Numbered from the stretch's first letter, positions 9,113-18,600 are shown. The stretch is DNA of 64,000 nt from Hydrogenophaga sp. (GCA_016790705.1 JAEUOT010000058.1:167491-231490), one strand, 5' to 3'. Made by a program: numbers and translations. The notes: a model not told the origin generated them from the letters alone.

Positions 9113-9468
9113 ACCCGCTGGAGCGCTGGAGCCTGGTCGCGCTCTGGTGGGGCACGGCGCTGGTGTCGGTGCTCGGCTGGGGCGGCATCAGCCATGCGCT
9201 GGTGAGCGACGCGGGGCTGGTGCCGGCGGTCTGGGTGTCGCCGCTGGTGGCGGCGGGCATCGCGCTGGACGTGGCGATGGGTGCCTGGCTGGTCTGGCGG
9301 CCCGGTGTGGCGGCCTGCCGGGCGGGCATCGCGGTGGTGCTGGGCTTCACGGCGCTGGCGACGCTGCTGGTGCCCGGCGCCTGGCTGCACCCGTTCGGGC
9401 CGCTGCTGAAGAACCTGCCGATCCTGGCGCTGATGGCGCGCGGCAGTGGGTGGACGAAGGAACGGTGA
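9109..9468 (+). CDS. DoxX-like small integral membrane protein
   Basis: 119 residues with four predicted membrane helices (about 7-27, 44-62, 69-92, 98-113) and a short basic tail, the size and topology of DoxX-like (DoxX_3) proteins. Its ATG overlaps the SDR stop (ATGA) and its TGA shares one base with the next ATG (TGATG), so all three genes are translationally coupled. DoxX-like proteins are poorly characterised and often accompany redox enzymes in the inner membrane. Confidence 0.75.
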   Translation: MNPLERWSLVALWWGTALVSVLGWGGISHALVSDAGLVPAVWVSPLVAAGIALDVAMGAWLVWRPGVAACRAGIAVVLGFTALATLLVPGAWLHPFGPLLKNLPILALMARGSGWTKER

Positions 9469-9947
9469 TGAATCTCTATCTCTTGCTCAAGACGCTGCAC
9501 ATCGTGTCCAGCGTGGTGCTGGTCGGCACCGGCTTCGGCTCGGCGTTCTACCTGTTCATGACCCACCGCAGCAGCTCGGTGCCGGCGCTGGCGGTGGTGT
9601 CGCGGCTGGTGGTGAAGGCCGACTGGTGGATGACCACGCCGACGGTGTTGATCCAGCCGGCGACCGGCATCGCGCTGGCGCATCTGGCGGGCTGGCCGCT
9701 GAGCACGCCCTGGATCGCGCTGGCGCTGGGCTTGTATGTGCTCGCGGGGTTGTGCTGGCTGCCGGTGGTGGCGCTGCAGATCCGCATGGCGCGGCTGGCC
9801 GACGCTGCGGCGCGCAACGGGCAGAGCCTGCTGCCGGTGGGCTACTGGCGCATGGCGCGCTGGTGGGAGGGGCTGGGTTATCCGGCCTTCGCGGCGATGG
9901 TCGGGGTCTTCTGGCTGATGGTGTTCAAGCCGCCGCTCTGGGGCTGA
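9468..9947 (+). CDS. DUF2269 family integral membrane protein
   Basis: 159 residues with four hydrophobic helices. The N-terminus MNLYLLLKTLHIVSSVVLVG, with the LKTLHI motif and the GTGFGSAFY turn, is characteristic of DUF2269/YozB-like membrane proteins, and the C-terminus ends W-L-M-V-F-K-P, also usual there. Conserved His in helix 1 could bind haem or a metal, as in related small membrane proteins, but this is speculation. Last gene of the regulated operon, convergent with the HipA-like gene 19 bases away. Confidence 0.8.
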   Translation: MNLYLLLKTLHIVSSVVLVGTGFGSAFYLFMTHRSSSVPALAVVSRLVVKADWWMTTPTVLIQPATGIALAHLAGWPLSTPWIALALGLYVLAGLCWLPVVALQIRMARLADAAARNGQSLLPVGYWRMARWWEGLGYPAFAAMVGVFWLMVFKPPLWG

Positions 9948-9966
9948 AAGGGCTCGCGCGAATGGG

Positions 9967-11307
9967 TCAGGCCTGTTCGACGGCGCGGGCGTTGCCTTGC
10001 GCCAGGGCGCGGAAGCCGGGGCCGATGCGGGCGTCGTCCGCGACCGTAGCCCAGAAGCGCAGCGCCAGCGCGCGGGCGCGCGGCCAGACCGCCAGGGTGT
10101 GCACCGTGGGCCGCGGCGGCTGGGCCGCAAAGTCGCGCGGCACCACTTCACCGGCCACCGGCGCATAGAGCATGGGCAGCATGTCGTAGGCCGGCGCCAG
10201 GCGCCAGCGGTGCTCGCGCAGCAGCAGCGACAGGTTGCCGTGGTGGCGGTCGGTGTTGGCGATCAGGGCGCCGAAGGCGTCGAGCAGGCAGATGGTCTGG
10301 ACATCGTCCGGGCTCAGGCGCTCGGGGCCGGCCCGGTCGGAGCGACTGGCGGTGTCTACCCAGTTGGTGCCCTGGCCGATGTACTGCCGGTCGTAGACCT
10401 CCAGCGACACCATGCCGACGCGGCCGCCCTGCTGCGTGCGGTCGAAGCGGCGGCTTTCCAGGAACACGCGGCCCTGCGCCTCCACGGTGTCGGTCGGGGC
10501 GGCGTCGATGCCGGCCTCGGCAAGCGTCTGCAGCGCCAGGGCCTCGCACCGCAGCAGGTCGCGCCAGCGCTGGCTGGCCGCGCTGTCGTCGGCGGGTGAA
10601 AACTTCACCAGCACGGCGTGACCGTCGCGGACGGCGCTGAACTTCGGCTGTTCGCCGCCCGCGCTCGATCCGGCGGCGGACTGGCCCAGCGCCATCGCCG
10701 CCAGCGCCGGGTACTGGGCCTCCGGGTCGGTCACCACCGGGGCCGCGCTGCGCTGGGACACCGGCAGGCCAAGGTAGCGGTCGAAGGCAGCGGCACCGAC
10801 GATCAGGTTGCCCGGCAGGTCTTCGCCGGCCTGCACCAGCGCCTTGAGGATGTGGTCGTCGTTCCAGTGCGTGAGGTTGGCGGGCAGTTGCAGGGCAGGG
10901 TGTGCGCCGGCAAAGCCGCGGCCCAGAAAGCCCTGCGGCCGCATGTCGTAGAGGAACCAGGGCAGGCTGTCGTGGAAGGCGCTGCTGCCGTGGGCCTTGT
11001 CGGCCTCATCCATCCAGAAGCCGCCGCCGGCCAGCGGGTAGAGCGTGCCGAAGGGGCGCAGCGGGCCGTCGGGCGTGACCTCGTGGATCGGCACCTGGCG
11101 GCCGACGCCGTCCACCTCGCGGGGCAGCAGGTAGCGCCGCGCCCGCGCCGCGCCGACGGCCACCACCTCGCCGCTGGCCAGCAGTGGCGCCAGCAGCCGC
11201 GAGACGCTGGGCTGACTCAGTTGCAGGGCGGCTTGCAGTTGGGCGCCGGTGGCGTGGCCGCCGAGGCGGCGCAGCAGCGTGGGAAGATCGGGCGGGGTGG
11301 GAGGCAT
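9967..11307 (-). CDS. yjjJ: HipA-family Ser/Thr kinase toxin, YjjJ/HipH type
   Basis: 446 residues, close to E. coli YjjJ (HipH). The first 65 residues are a winged-helix DNA-binding domain (SQPSVSRLLAPLLASG), so the protein carries its own DNA-binding part and needs no HipB. The kinase has SSAGGEQPKF (214-223, the HipA Gly/Ser loop), VLVKFSP with the ATP-binding Lys, RCEALAL (Glu255), NTDRHHGNLS (351-360; catalytic Asp353 and Asn358) and APAYDMLP (371-378; metal-binding Asp375). All catalytic residues appear intact. HipA kinases phosphorylate glutamyl-tRNA synthetase or similar targets; the target here is unknown. The upstream AT-rich region has several inverted repeats (see 11320-11366) consistent with autoregulation. 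Confidence 0.88.
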   Translation of the reverse strand: MPPTPPDLPTLLRRLGGHATGAQLQAALQLSQPSVSRLLAPLLASGEVVAVGAARARRYLLPREVDGVGRQVPIHEVTPDGPLRPFGTLYPLAGGGFWMDEADKAHGSSAFHDSLPWFLYDMRPQGFLGRGFAGAHPALQLPANLTHWNDDHILKALVQAGEDLPGNLIVGAAAFDRYLGLPVSQRSAAPVVTDPEAQYPALAAMALGQSAAGSSAGGEQPKFSAVRDGHAVLVKFSPADDSAASQRWRDLLRCEALALQTLAEAGIDAAPTDTVEAQGRVFLESRRFDRTQQGGRVGMVSLEVYDRQYIGQGTNWVDTASRSDRAGPERLSPDDVQTICLLDAFGALIANTDRHHGNLSLLLREHRWRLAPAYDMLPMLYAPVAGEVVPRDFAAQPPRPTVHTLAVWPRARALALRFWATVADDARIGPGFRALAQGNARAVEQA

Positions 11308-11319
11308 GAATGAATTATT

Positions 11320-11366
11320 GAATAGATAATTAAATTGAATTATCCGATCTATTCGTTGAAATTCAA
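11320..11366 (-). promoter_or_regulatory. promoter and inverted-repeat operator of the HipA-type gene
   Basis: On the minus strand a -35-like TTGAAT (11361-11366) and -10-like GATAAT (11339-11344) are 16 bases apart. GAATAGAT (11320-11327) and ATCTATTC (11347-11354) form an inverted repeat straddling the -10 box, and TTGAATT/AATTCAA (11335-11341 and 11360-11366) form a second. The region is strikingly AT-rich. No good ribosome-binding site is seen before the ATG at 11307, and the transcript leader would be only about 25 bases. Confidence 0.5.
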
Positions 11367-11416
11367 TGCCTTGTACGAGATTTTCCCCGTGTGATGGCTC
11401 AGACGGTGAATGGATA

Positions 11417-12361
11417 TCAAAGGCTGGTGTGGCCCCAGCCGGTGGCGGCGACCAGCCGCTCCAGTGCGAAGCCGCCGAGCACCGAATTGCCTTTGGCGTC
11501 GAGTTCGGGCGACCAGACCGCGACCGTGCCGACCTCGGGCACGACCGCCACGATGCCGCCGCCGACGCCGGTCTTGACCGGCAGGCCGATGCGGTAGGCG
11601 AAGTCGCCCGCCGCGTCGTAGGCGCCGCAGGTCAGCAGCAGGGCGTTGACGCGCCGGGTCTCTTCCGGGCTGAGGAACTGCTCGTCGGGTTGCCCGGTGC
11701 GGCTGAGGTCGCGGCCGTTGTTGGCCAGGAACAGCGTGGCCTGGGCGAGCTGGGCGCAGCTCATCTCGGTGGCGCACTGGCGGCAGTAGTTGTCGAGCAC
11801 GGTCTCCGGATCGTTGCGGAAGTTGCCGTGGCTTTTCATGAAATACGCCATCGCCATGTTGCGGTGCGCGGTCTCGCGCTCGCTGCGCGCCACGCGCGGG
11901 TTCCAGTGCAGCTCGGGCTCGTCGGCCAGCCGCCGCAGCGCGCCCAGCAGGGCGTAGTCGAGGTGGGCGTAGCGGGTGGTCAGGATGTCGGTGATGACGA
12001 GCGCGCCGGCGTTGATGAACGGGTTGCGCGGCACGCCGTTCTCGGTTTCGAGCTGCACGATGGAGTTGAAGGCCGCGCCCGAGGGCTCGCGGCCCACCCG
12101 CTTCCAGAGTGCGTCACCCTCCAGCTTGAGCGCCAGAACGAAGGTGAACAGCTTGGTGATGCTTTGCAGCGAGAACGGGGTGTGGGCGCTGCCGACGCTG
12201 TGGGTCTGGCCGTCGACGGTGGCGATCGCCATGCCGAACTGGTGAGGGTTCACTTCGGCGAGCGCCGGGATGTAGTCGGCCACGCGGCCTTGGCCGAACA
12301 GGGTCTGGGCGTCGTGGTGAATTCGCGTCAGCAGCGCCGGCAACTCGGTGTGGTTTTGCAT
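11417..12361 (-). CDS. glsA: glutaminase (glutamine to glutamate + ammonia)
   Basis: 314 residues from the ATG at 12361, the usual length of the serine-dependent glutaminase family (GlsA/YbaS). Motifs: FSLQSITKLF with the nucleophile-type Ser67 and Lys70, NPFINAGALV, YCRQCATEMSC and the C-terminal KTGVGGGI. Longer in-frame starts exist but would add about 115 unlike residues. The enzyme deaminates glutamine in the cytoplasm and can help acid tolerance. It is followed by the HipA-type gene on the same strand after 109 bases, which holds that gene's own promoter. Confidence 0.93.
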   Translation of the reverse strand: MQNHTELPALLTRIHHDAQTLFGQGRVADYIPALAEVNPHQFGMAIATVDGQTHSVGSAHTPFSLQSITKLFTFVLALKLEGDALWKRVGREPSGAAFNSIVQLETENGVPRNPFINAGALVITDILTTRYAHLDYALLGALRRLADEPELHWNPRVARSERETAHRNMAMAYFMKSHGNFRNDPETVLDNYCRQCATEMSCAQLAQATLFLANNGRDLSRTGQPDEQFLSPEETRRVNALLLTCGAYDAAGDFAYRIGLPVKTGVGGGIVAVVPEVGTVAVWSPELDAKGNSVLGGFALERLVAATGWGHTSL

Positions 12362-12497
12362 GGTGGGCGCGGATTCTAGGCGCGAATAGCCGACAAGGGG
12401 CGTACGGGAGGGTGTCAGCGGCAGGCGGTTTCCGATATCGTTGCGAGGTAGGTGCAAACGAATGTAAGCAGGCTGCCGCAGAGGACGCGAGGGACAT

Positions 12498-12869
12498 ATG
12501 ACCAAGGACAACCCGGACACCTTCGTGATGGAGGACCAGACCGAGTGGGAAGCCACGCAGGTCGACGATGTGTTCCTGCCGTCGGTGCAGGTGCTGGTCC
12601 GGTGGAGCGATGTCGAGTCGGCGGTGGCGCGCGGGGCGATCGTGCCGACCGAGGCCCACGGTCTGTGGGCGAGTTGGGCGGCACCGGGCAGCCCGATGCG
12701 GCGCATGGCCCAGCTCGTCGAACAACCCTACCAGTCCACGCAGCCGGAAGACTCCCAGATGGACGATCTGCCGCACTTCCAGGCCCAGGGCGGCGGGATG
12801 AAGTCGGTGATGATGTTGCTGCTGGGCGCTGCCGTCGGGGCCGCGCTGATGTTCGTCCTCAAGGGCTGA
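12498..12869 (+). CDS. hypothetical protein with C-terminal membrane anchor
   Basis: 123 residues. The first 95 residues are acidic and soluble (WEATQVDDVFLPSVQVLVRW, WASWAAPGSPMRRMAQLVEQ); the last 23, from MKSVMMLLLGAAVGAALMFV, form one membrane helix ending LKG, so it should be tail-anchored in the inner membrane. A GAGGG ribosome-binding site precedes the ATG. Divergent from glsA and convergent with kefC. I do not recognise the family. Confidence 0.65.
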   Translation: MTKDNPDTFVMEDQTEWEATQVDDVFLPSVQVLVRWSDVESAVARGAIVPTEAHGLWASWAAPGSPMRRMAQLVEQPYQSTQPEDSQMDDLPHFQAQGGGMKSVMMLLLGAAVGAALMFVLKG

Positions 12870-12886
12870 GCGCCCGCCAGCCGGGC

Positions 12887-14698
12887 TCAGTCGGCCTGAG
12901 TGTCCCAGCCCCGGGCGGGACCGTGCTGGCGCTGGCGCGCCAGATCGTCCTGCATCTGCCGCTCGAATTCCTCGCGTGCCTCGCGCATGCGCTTGATGAG
13001 GTCGTCGCGGTCGTCTTCATGACGCGCCAGTTGCGCCTGTTTGACCGCGCCCTCGGCGTGGCGGCGGAAATCGTCGGCGATCTGCCGGGCGTGGAAACGG
13101 TCGAAGCCCAGCAGCTCCAGCGTCGCGCGGGCACTGCGCAGCGAACTCTCCAGCACCTCGCGCTGGACATGGTGCACATGCGCATCGACCAGATCCATTT
13201 CATGCACCGCGTCGAAGGCGCGCGCGAGGATTGGCAGCCCGGGATGGCTTTCGTGCAGCTCATGGGCCAGGCGCGTGGCCTGCGCGGCGTCGTCGATGGC
13301 GATCACGAAGGCACGCGCCGTGCCGACGCCTGCGGCGTGCAGCAGGTCGGGCTGGGTGGCGTCGCCGAAATGCACCTTGAAGCCGAAGCGGCGCGCCGAG
13401 TCGACGGTGTCGGCGTCGTGGTCTATCACGGTCGGCTTGATGCCCGCGCTCAGCAGCGTGCGGGCGACGATCTGGCCGTAGCGGCCGAAGCCGGCCAGCA
13501 GCACCGGCGCATCGGCCTCCTCGATGGTGTCGGCCGGCCGGTTGTCGGTTTCGGGGCAGGTCCAGCGGTCGAAGGCGATCAGCAGCAGCGGCGTCGTCAC
13601 CATCGACAGCGCCGCAATCAGCGTCAGCAGGTCGGCGGTGTCGGCGGGCAGCACCGATGAGGCCTTGGCCGCGGCCAGCACGACGAAGGCGAATTCGCCC
13701 ACCTGCGACAGCAGGATCGCCAGCAGCGCGCGTTGTTGCCCTGCCAGCTTGACCAGCGGTCCGAGCAGCCACAGCCCCAGCGCCTTGAGCCCCACCACCA
13801 GCAGCAGGCCGACGATCACCTGCACCGGCGCGGTCAGCACCAGGCCCAGTTGCATGCTCATGCCGACCGCGATGAAGAACAGGCCCAGCAACAGGCCCTT
13901 GAACGGCAGGATGTCGTTTTCCAGCGCGTGGCGGTATTCCGAACTGGCCAGCAGCACACCGGCCAGGAAGGCGCCCAGGCCCATCGACAGGCCGACGTAG
14001 TCCATCAGCGCCGCCACGCCCAGCACCAGCAGCAGCGCGAAGCCGGTGAACAGTTCACGGACATTGATGCGCGCGACAAAACGCATCGCGGGGTAGGCGA
14101 CGAAGCGGCCGAACACGATCACGCCCGCGATCGCCGCGGCCTGCAGCAGCGGCCCGCCGTGGGCCGCGCCGTGGCTGGCCTCGGGTGCGGGCGGCGCGGC
14201 GGTGCCCAGCACGGCCGCCAGCGCCAGCAGCGGAATCGCCGCGATGTCCTGGAACAGCAGCATCGCAAAGCCGGTCTGGCCGACCGGGCGCGGCATCAGG
14301 TTGCGCTCCTGCAGGATGGCGACGGCGATGGCAGTGGACGACAGCGCCAGCGCCAGCGCCGCGACCAGCGAGGCCTGCCAGGACCAGCCCATGAGCAGGC
14401 CGACCGGCATCAGCAGCGCGGCGCAGACCAGCATCTGCAGCGCGCCGCCGCCGAAGACGATGCGCCGCATGGCCCAGAGGCGTTGCGGTTCGAGTTCGAG
14501 CCCGATCACGAACAGCATCAGCACCACGCCGAGCTCGGAGACATGCAGGATCGCGGTCGGGTCGCTGACCAGTCCGAAGCCGACCGGGCCGATCACCATG
14601 CCGGCCACCAGGTAGCCCAGCACCGAACCCAGCCCGGCGCGCACCGCCAGCGGCACGAAGACCAGTGCGGCCAGTAGGAACAGGATCGCCTGTGTCAT
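12887..14698 (-). CDS. kefC: KefB/KefC-type monovalent cation:proton antiporter
   Basis: 603 residues from the ATG at 14698, which overlaps the stop of kefF (ATGA). About twelve membrane helices of the CPA2 Na+/H+ exchanger domain (1-380) are followed by an RCK/TrkA-N Rossmann domain starting GFGRYGQ (403-409) with an acidic VIDHDAD strand. LLFQDIAAIP (147-156) carries the conserved Gln-Asp pair of the ion path, and HALENDILPFKGLLLG matches the KefC regulatory loop between membrane domain and RCK. In E. coli, KefC exports K+ and takes up H+ when glutathione adducts form, protecting from electrophiles. The adjacent kefF supports the Kef assignment over other CPA2 members. Confidence 0.88.
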   Translation of the reverse strand: MTQAILFLLAALVFVPLAVRAGLGSVLGYLVAGMVIGPVGFGLVSDPTAILHVSELGVVLMLFVIGLELEPQRLWAMRRIVFGGGALQMLVCAALLMPVGLLMGWSWQASLVAALALALSSTAIAVAILQERNLMPRPVGQTGFAMLLFQDIAAIPLLALAAVLGTAAPPAPEASHGAAHGGPLLQAAAIAGVIVFGRFVAYPAMRFVARINVRELFTGFALLLVLGVAALMDYVGLSMGLGAFLAGVLLASSEYRHALENDILPFKGLLLGLFFIAVGMSMQLGLVLTAPVQVIVGLLLVVGLKALGLWLLGPLVKLAGQQRALLAILLSQVGEFAFVVLAAAKASSVLPADTADLLTLIAALSMVTTPLLLIAFDRWTCPETDNRPADTIEEADAPVLLAGFGRYGQIVARTLLSAGIKPTVIDHDADTVDSARRFGFKVHFGDATQPDLLHAAGVGTARAFVIAIDDAAQATRLAHELHESHPGLPILARAFDAVHEMDLVDAHVHHVQREVLESSLRSARATLELLGFDRFHARQIADDFRRHAEGAVKQAQLARHEDDRDDLIKRMREAREEFERQMQDDLARQRQHGPARGWDTQAD

Positions 14699-15255
14699 GC
14701 AGCACCGCCTTGTCCGCCCGGCAGGCCGGCCAGGGCCTGGGCGTAGCGTTGCAGCAGTGCGCCGCAATGGGCGCTGACCTCGGCGTGGGAGTTGGCGTGG
14801 CCGCCGTGCACGACAAAGGGCTCCAGCCAGTGCATGCCGCAGAAGCGGGCAGTGTGTTCGACGGGGGGGACGAAGTCGGTGAACGGGCGGCCGTGCGAGC
14901 CACCCGGTGTGTAGTCACCGAGCTGTCCGCCCGCGCTGGTGACCCACCAAGCGGTCTTGCCCCTCAAGGCGTCGCCGCCCGGTCCGTAGGCCCAGCCGTA
15001 GGCGAGCACCTGTTCGAACCAGTGCTTCATCAGCGAGGGCACGCTGTACCAGTAGACCGGCGAGAGCCAGACCACGAGGTCCGCGGCCTGCAGCGCGGCG
15101 CGTTCGGCGACGATGTCGATGTCGAAGTCGGGGTAGAGGTCGTAGAGCGCTCGGACGGTGGTGTCCGGCTGGGAGTCGAATGTGCGGCGCAGGGCCTGGG
15201 TGACCAGGGAGGCGCTGGCGCGGGGATGGGCGTGGACGACCAGGGTGTTGGGCAT
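14695..15255 (-). CDS. kefF: KefF-like NAD(P)H:quinone oxidoreductase, ancillary subunit of KefC
   Basis: 186 residues of the flavodoxin-fold NQO family: VVHAHPRASASLV at the N-terminus (FMN phosphate loop), LVVWLSPVYWYSVPSLMKHW (the P-x-Y-W region) and WWVTSAGGQLGDY (the TxGG loop). KefF binds KefC, is needed for full efflux activity and reduces quinones. Stop overlaps the kefC start by four bases, so the pair is translated in a coupled manner, kefF first. It lies seven bases after the DUF924 gene on the same strand, so all three probably share one transcript. Confidence 0.85.
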   Translation of the reverse strand: MPNTLVVHAHPRASASLVTQALRRTFDSQPDTTVRALYDLYPDFDIDIVAERAALQAADLVVWLSPVYWYSVPSLMKHWFEQVLAYGWAYGPGGDALRGKTAWWVTSAGGQLGDYTPGGSHGRPFTDFVPPVEHTARFCGMHWLEPFVVHGGHANSHAEVSAHCGALLQRYAQALAGLPGGQGGAA

Positions 15256-15262
15256 GGGGCGG

Positions 15263-15868
15263 TCACTGCCCGAAGCGGGGGCCGTTTTGCAGGAAGGCGA
15301 TTTCTTCCGGGGTGCTGGCGCGACCGAGCACGGCGTTGCGATGGGGGAAGCGGCCGAAGCGCTGGATGATGTCGCCGTGTTCGTGCGCGGCGCGCAGATT
15401 GCCCTGCAGCTTCTGCTGGAGTTCGGCCGGGCTCTGGCGCACCAGCGCCTCGAACTTGAGCAGGCATTCGTCCTGCAGGGCGGCGCTCTCCGCGTGCATC
15501 AGCGGCATGTAGAAAAACACCCGGCCGACGGTTGGCAGCTCGGCATCCTGCTCCAGCGCCAGGCTCTGAAGCACGATCCGCTGCGCCCGGCCGTCACCGG
15601 CAAAGGCGCGCGCCTGGCCGCGGTGGACATTGCGCGTGAACTGGTCGAGCAGGATCACCAGCGCCAGCCGGTCAAGCGGCGTCCGCTCCCAGTCCCCGAG
15701 TTCACCGTCGATCGCGCGCTCGACCAGCGTGCCGAAGCGCTGCCGAATCCGGGCGTCCAGCTCAGGACCGCCGCCGAACCAGAGCGCGCCGCGGTCGTCC
15801 GAGGGCCAGCCCAGTTGCAGGCCGTCGCCCAGCCAGAAGTCGAGAACATCGTGAGGTTCGGGTTGCAT
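15263..15868 (-). CDS. DUF924 family protein
   Basis: 201 residues, standard for DUF924. The three conserved blocks are present: VLDFWLGDG near the start, LVILLDQFTRNVHRG in the middle, and RVFFYMPLMHAES followed by HGDIIQRFGRFPHRNAVLGR. The fold is a tetratricopeptide-like all-helical bundle; no biochemical role is known. It heads the DUF924-kefF-kefC run and is divergent from the small secreted protein gene, with 132 bases between the starts for two promoters. Confidence 0.9.
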   Translation of the reverse strand: MQPEPHDVLDFWLGDGLQLGWPSDDRGALWFGGGPELDARIRQRFGTLVERAIDGELGDWERTPLDRLALVILLDQFTRNVHRGQARAFAGDGRAQRIVLQSLALEQDAELPTVGRVFFYMPLMHAESAALQDECLLKFEALVRQSPAELQQKLQGNLRAAHEHGDIIQRFGRFPHRNAVLGRASTPEEIAFLQNGPRFGQ

Positions 15869-16000
15869 TCGGGTAAACCAGGGCCTTTCGGTTACGAATC
15901 GCTACGACATTGACGCAGCGTGGGGTGCAGGTTAACGGCAAACGGCCTGTAATTCACTCACCGGGTCCGGTTCCGGGCCCGCAACATGGAGAACCTCACG

Positions 16001-16435
16001 ATGAACACCCTGACCTCTCGCCTGCAACGCTCTTCCGCCTGGGGCCGCGGCCTGCTGGCCATGGGCCTGGTGGCCGGTGCCTGGGCCCTGTCTGCGGGAC
16101 AGGCGCAGGCCCGTGACGATGTTTACTGGTCGGTCGGCGTGGCCGGCCCCGGCGTGTCGATCGGTGCGTCGAACGCGCCGGCGGTGGTCTACCACCGTCC
16201 GCCAGCCTATTACGTCGATCCGCGCCCGGTGGTGGTCGCGCCGCCGGTGGTGTACGCGCCGCCTGTGGTCTATTCGCCGCCGGTGGTGGTGCCTGCCCGT
16301 CCGGTGGTGATCGGTGCCTACGGACCCGGCTACTGGCGCGACGACTACCGGGGCCGCCGGCACTGGCACAGGCACCACGACCACCGCCGTGACTGGGACG
16401 ACGACGACGACCGCCGGCCCGGGCGCATCCGCTAA
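16001..16435 (+). CDS. small secreted Pro/Val/Tyr-rich protein with charged tail
   Basis: 144 residues from the ATG at 16001, preferred over the ATG at 15986 because a GGAGA lies eight bases before it. Residues 1-40 form a signal peptide (basic N-terminus, GLLAMGLVAGAWAL, cleavage after QAQA). The mature protein has a VGVAGPGVSIG strand, then four or five repeats of the type APPVVYxPPVV, and a tail rich in His, Arg and Asp (RDWDDDDD). Such proteins are common and uncharacterised in Burkholderiales envelopes; the tail could bind metal. Its 3' end overlaps the 3' end of hutG by four bases, convergent. Confidence 0.75.
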   Translation: MNTLTSRLQRSSAWGRGLLAMGLVAGAWALSAGQAQARDDVYWSVGVAGPGVSIGASNAPAVVYHRPPAYYVDPRPVVVAPPVVYAPPVVYSPPVVVPARPVVIGAYGPGYWRDDYRGRRHWHRHHDHRRDWDDDDDRRPGRIR

Positions 16436-17382
16436 ACCGGCGCACGCCCGCGTGCAATGCGGGCGGCAATGCGGGCCGCCACCCGGGCGGTCCGTCCGTC
16501 CGGGTCGAGCGACGGGTTGAGTTCGGCGATGTCGGCGGCCAGCAGCTTTCCGCTCGCCAGCACCCGGTCCGCGACCGCCTCGACCAGCGACAGTGGCAGG
16601 CCCAGCGTCGACGGGGCCGACACCCCCGGTGCCAGCGGCACCGGCAGCACATCCAGACACACAGTGAAGTACACGCCGTCGCAGGCCTGTAGCGCCGCGT
16701 CGAGTGCGTCGCAGGCCTGCGCCTGCTGATCCGGCGTCTGCAGGTTTTCATCCAGCCAGTAGCGCACGCCCAGCGCGTCGGCACGGTCGAACAGGGCGCG
16801 GGTGTTGGCGAAGCGGCTGATGCCCAGCACGTGGTACTCGAACGGGCGGCCATGGACCGCGCACCAGTCGGCGATCTGGCGGAAGGGCGTTCCCGAGTTG
16901 CCGCGCGACGCCTGGCGCAGGTCGAAGTGGGCGTCGAGGTTGACGATCAGCGGGTTCTTCAGATCGGGCCGCGCACGCATCAGCCCCTGGAAGCTGCCCC
17001 AGGCGACCTCGTGGCCGCCGCCGAGCACCAGCGGCCGGCAACCCTGAGCCATCACCGATGCGACGCGTTGCGCCAGCGCTTCCTGCGCCTGTTCCAAGGC
17101 GTCGTCGGTGGGGGCACCGGGGCAGGCCACGTCGCCTGCGTCCCACAGCGCGGGCTCGCCGAGCACCGGCAGGTTCGCGAGCGCGCCGCGCAGCGCGGCC
17201 GGGCCCTGCGCCGCGCCCGGTCGGCCACCGTTGCGGCGCACACCTTCGTCGACAGCGAAGCCGATCAGGGCCACACCGTCGCGCGAGTGCTGGTCGAAGG
17301 CCTGCACCTGCTGGTGCCAGCGCCGGGTGTCACCGGTCTCCTCGACATCGACGCGGCCTTGCCAGACAAAGGGTGCATTCAT
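16432..17382 (-). CDS. hutG: formimidoylglutamase
   Basis: 316 residues of the arginase/ureohydrolase fold. Mn-binding motifs are [18 protein letters not shown] and [16 protein letters not shown], the last with the HutG-type spacing rather than the arginase SxDxDxxDP. It hydrolyses N-formimidoyl-L-glutamate to glutamate and formamide, the last step of the four-step histidine route. The ATG overlaps the stop of hutI (ATGA). Last gene of hutUHIG. Confidence 0.94.
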   Translation of the reverse strand: MNAPFVWQGRVDVEETGDTRRWHQQVQAFDQHSRDGVALIGFAVDEGVRRNGGRPGAAQGPAALRGALANLPVLGEPALWDAGDVACPGAPTDDALEQAQEALAQRVASVMAQGCRPLVLGGGHEVAWGSFQGLMRARPDLKNPLIVNLDAHFDLRQASRGNSGTPFRQIADWCAVHGRPFEYHVLGISRFANTRALFDRADALGVRYWLDENLQTPDQQAQACDALDAALQACDGVYFTVCLDVLPVPLAPGVSAPSTLGLPLSLVEAVADRVLASGKLLAADIAELNPSLDPDGRTARVAARIAARIARGRAPV

Positions 17383-18593
17383 GCGCGCTCCTGTCCTCCC
17401 GCCACGACGCGGCGGCAGGGGTTGTGGCCGAACCAGTAGGCCAGCTCGTTCGGGTGGTCGAGATCCCAGGCGACGAAGTCGGCGCGTTGACCGGCGGCGA
17501 GCTGCCCGCGGTCGCGCAGGCCCAGCGCCCGCGCGGCGTGGACCGTGATGCCGCGCACGGCTTCGAGTGGTGTGAGGCGGAAGAAGGTGCAGGCCATGTG
17601 GGCCGCGAGCAGCAGCGACAGGCCGGGCGCCGTGCCGGGGTTGTGGTCGGTCGAGACCGCCATCGGCACGCCGGCTTCGCGCAGCGCCGCGATGGGCGGC
17701 AGTCGGGTTTCGCGCAGCATGTAGAAGGCACCCGGCAGCAGCACGGCCACGGTGCCGGCGGCCTTCATCGCGGCGATGCCTTCGGCGCTCAGGTGTTCGA
17801 GGTGGTCACACGAGAGCGCGCCGAACGAGGCGGCGAGCGCGGCACCGCCCTGATCGGAGAGCTGTTCGGCGTGCAGCTTGACCGGCAGGCCCAGCACCTT
17901 CGCCGCTTCGAACACGCGCCGCGTCTGGGCGGGCGTGAAACCGATGTTCTCGCAGAAGGCATCGACCGCGTCGACCAGGCCCTGTGCGTGCAGCGCCGGC
18001 AGCCACTCGCAGACAGCCGCGATGTAGTCGTCGGGCCGGCCGTCGAACTCGGGCGGCAGCGCGTGGGCGCCGAGGAAGGTGGTGCGCACGTCGACCTGGC
18101 GGTCGGAGCCGATCTGGCGCGCGACGCGCAGGCAGCGCGCCTCGGCCTCCATCGACAGGCCGTAGCCGGACTTGATCTCCAGCGTGGTGACCCCTTCGTC
18201 CATCAGGGCCTGCGCACGCCGCGCGGCCAGGGTGAACAGCTCGGTCTCGCTGGCGGCACGCGTGGCCGCGACGGTCGAGCGGATACCGCCGCCGGCGCGT
18301 GCGATGGCTTCGTAGCTCGCGCCGTTGAGCCGCATCTCGGCCTCGGCCGCGCGTTGGCCGCCGTAGACCAGGTGGGTGTGGCAGTCGATCAGGCCCGGCG
18401 TGACCAGCAGGCCGCCGAGGTCCACCGACGCCGCTTCGCAGGCCGAAGGTGGCCGCTCGCGCAGCGGCCCGGCCCAGACGAGGCGCTCGCCCTCGGTGAG
18501 CAGCGCGCCGTCGTCGATCAGGCCCCAGCCGTCGTCCGCGCCGCCGACCAGCGTCGCCAGTCGCGCGTGGTGCCAGAGCGTGCGCGTGGCCAT
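17379..18593 (-). CDS. hutI: imidazolonepropionase
   Basis: 404 residues of the amidohydrolase superfamily. Metal-binding [10 protein letters not shown] (H-x-H), the [19 protein letters not shown] segment with the catalytic-site Lys/Tyr, KLHAEQLSD and STDHNPGT follow in the usual order. It opens the imidazolone ring to formiminoglutamate. Third gene of the operon: eight bases or fewer after hutH and coupled to hutG. Confidence 0.95.
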   Translation of the reverse strand: MATRTLWHHARLATLVGGADDGWGLIDDGALLTEGERLVWAGPLRERPPSACEAASVDLGGLLVTPGLIDCHTHLVYGGQRAAEAEMRLNGASYEAIARAGGGIRSTVAATRAASETELFTLAARRAQALMDEGVTTLEIKSGYGLSMEAEARCLRVARQIGSDRQVDVRTTFLGAHALPPEFDGRPDDYIAAVCEWLPALHAQGLVDAVDAFCENIGFTPAQTRRVFEAAKVLGLPVKLHAEQLSDQGGAALAASFGALSCDHLEHLSAEGIAAMKAAGTVAVLLPGAFYMLRETRLPPIAALREAGVPMAVSTDHNPGTAPGLSLLLAAHMACTFFRLTPLEAVRGITVHAARALGLRDRGQLAAGQRADFVAWDLDHPNELAYWFGHNPCRRVVAGGQERA

Positions 18594-18600
18594 GGCGACC

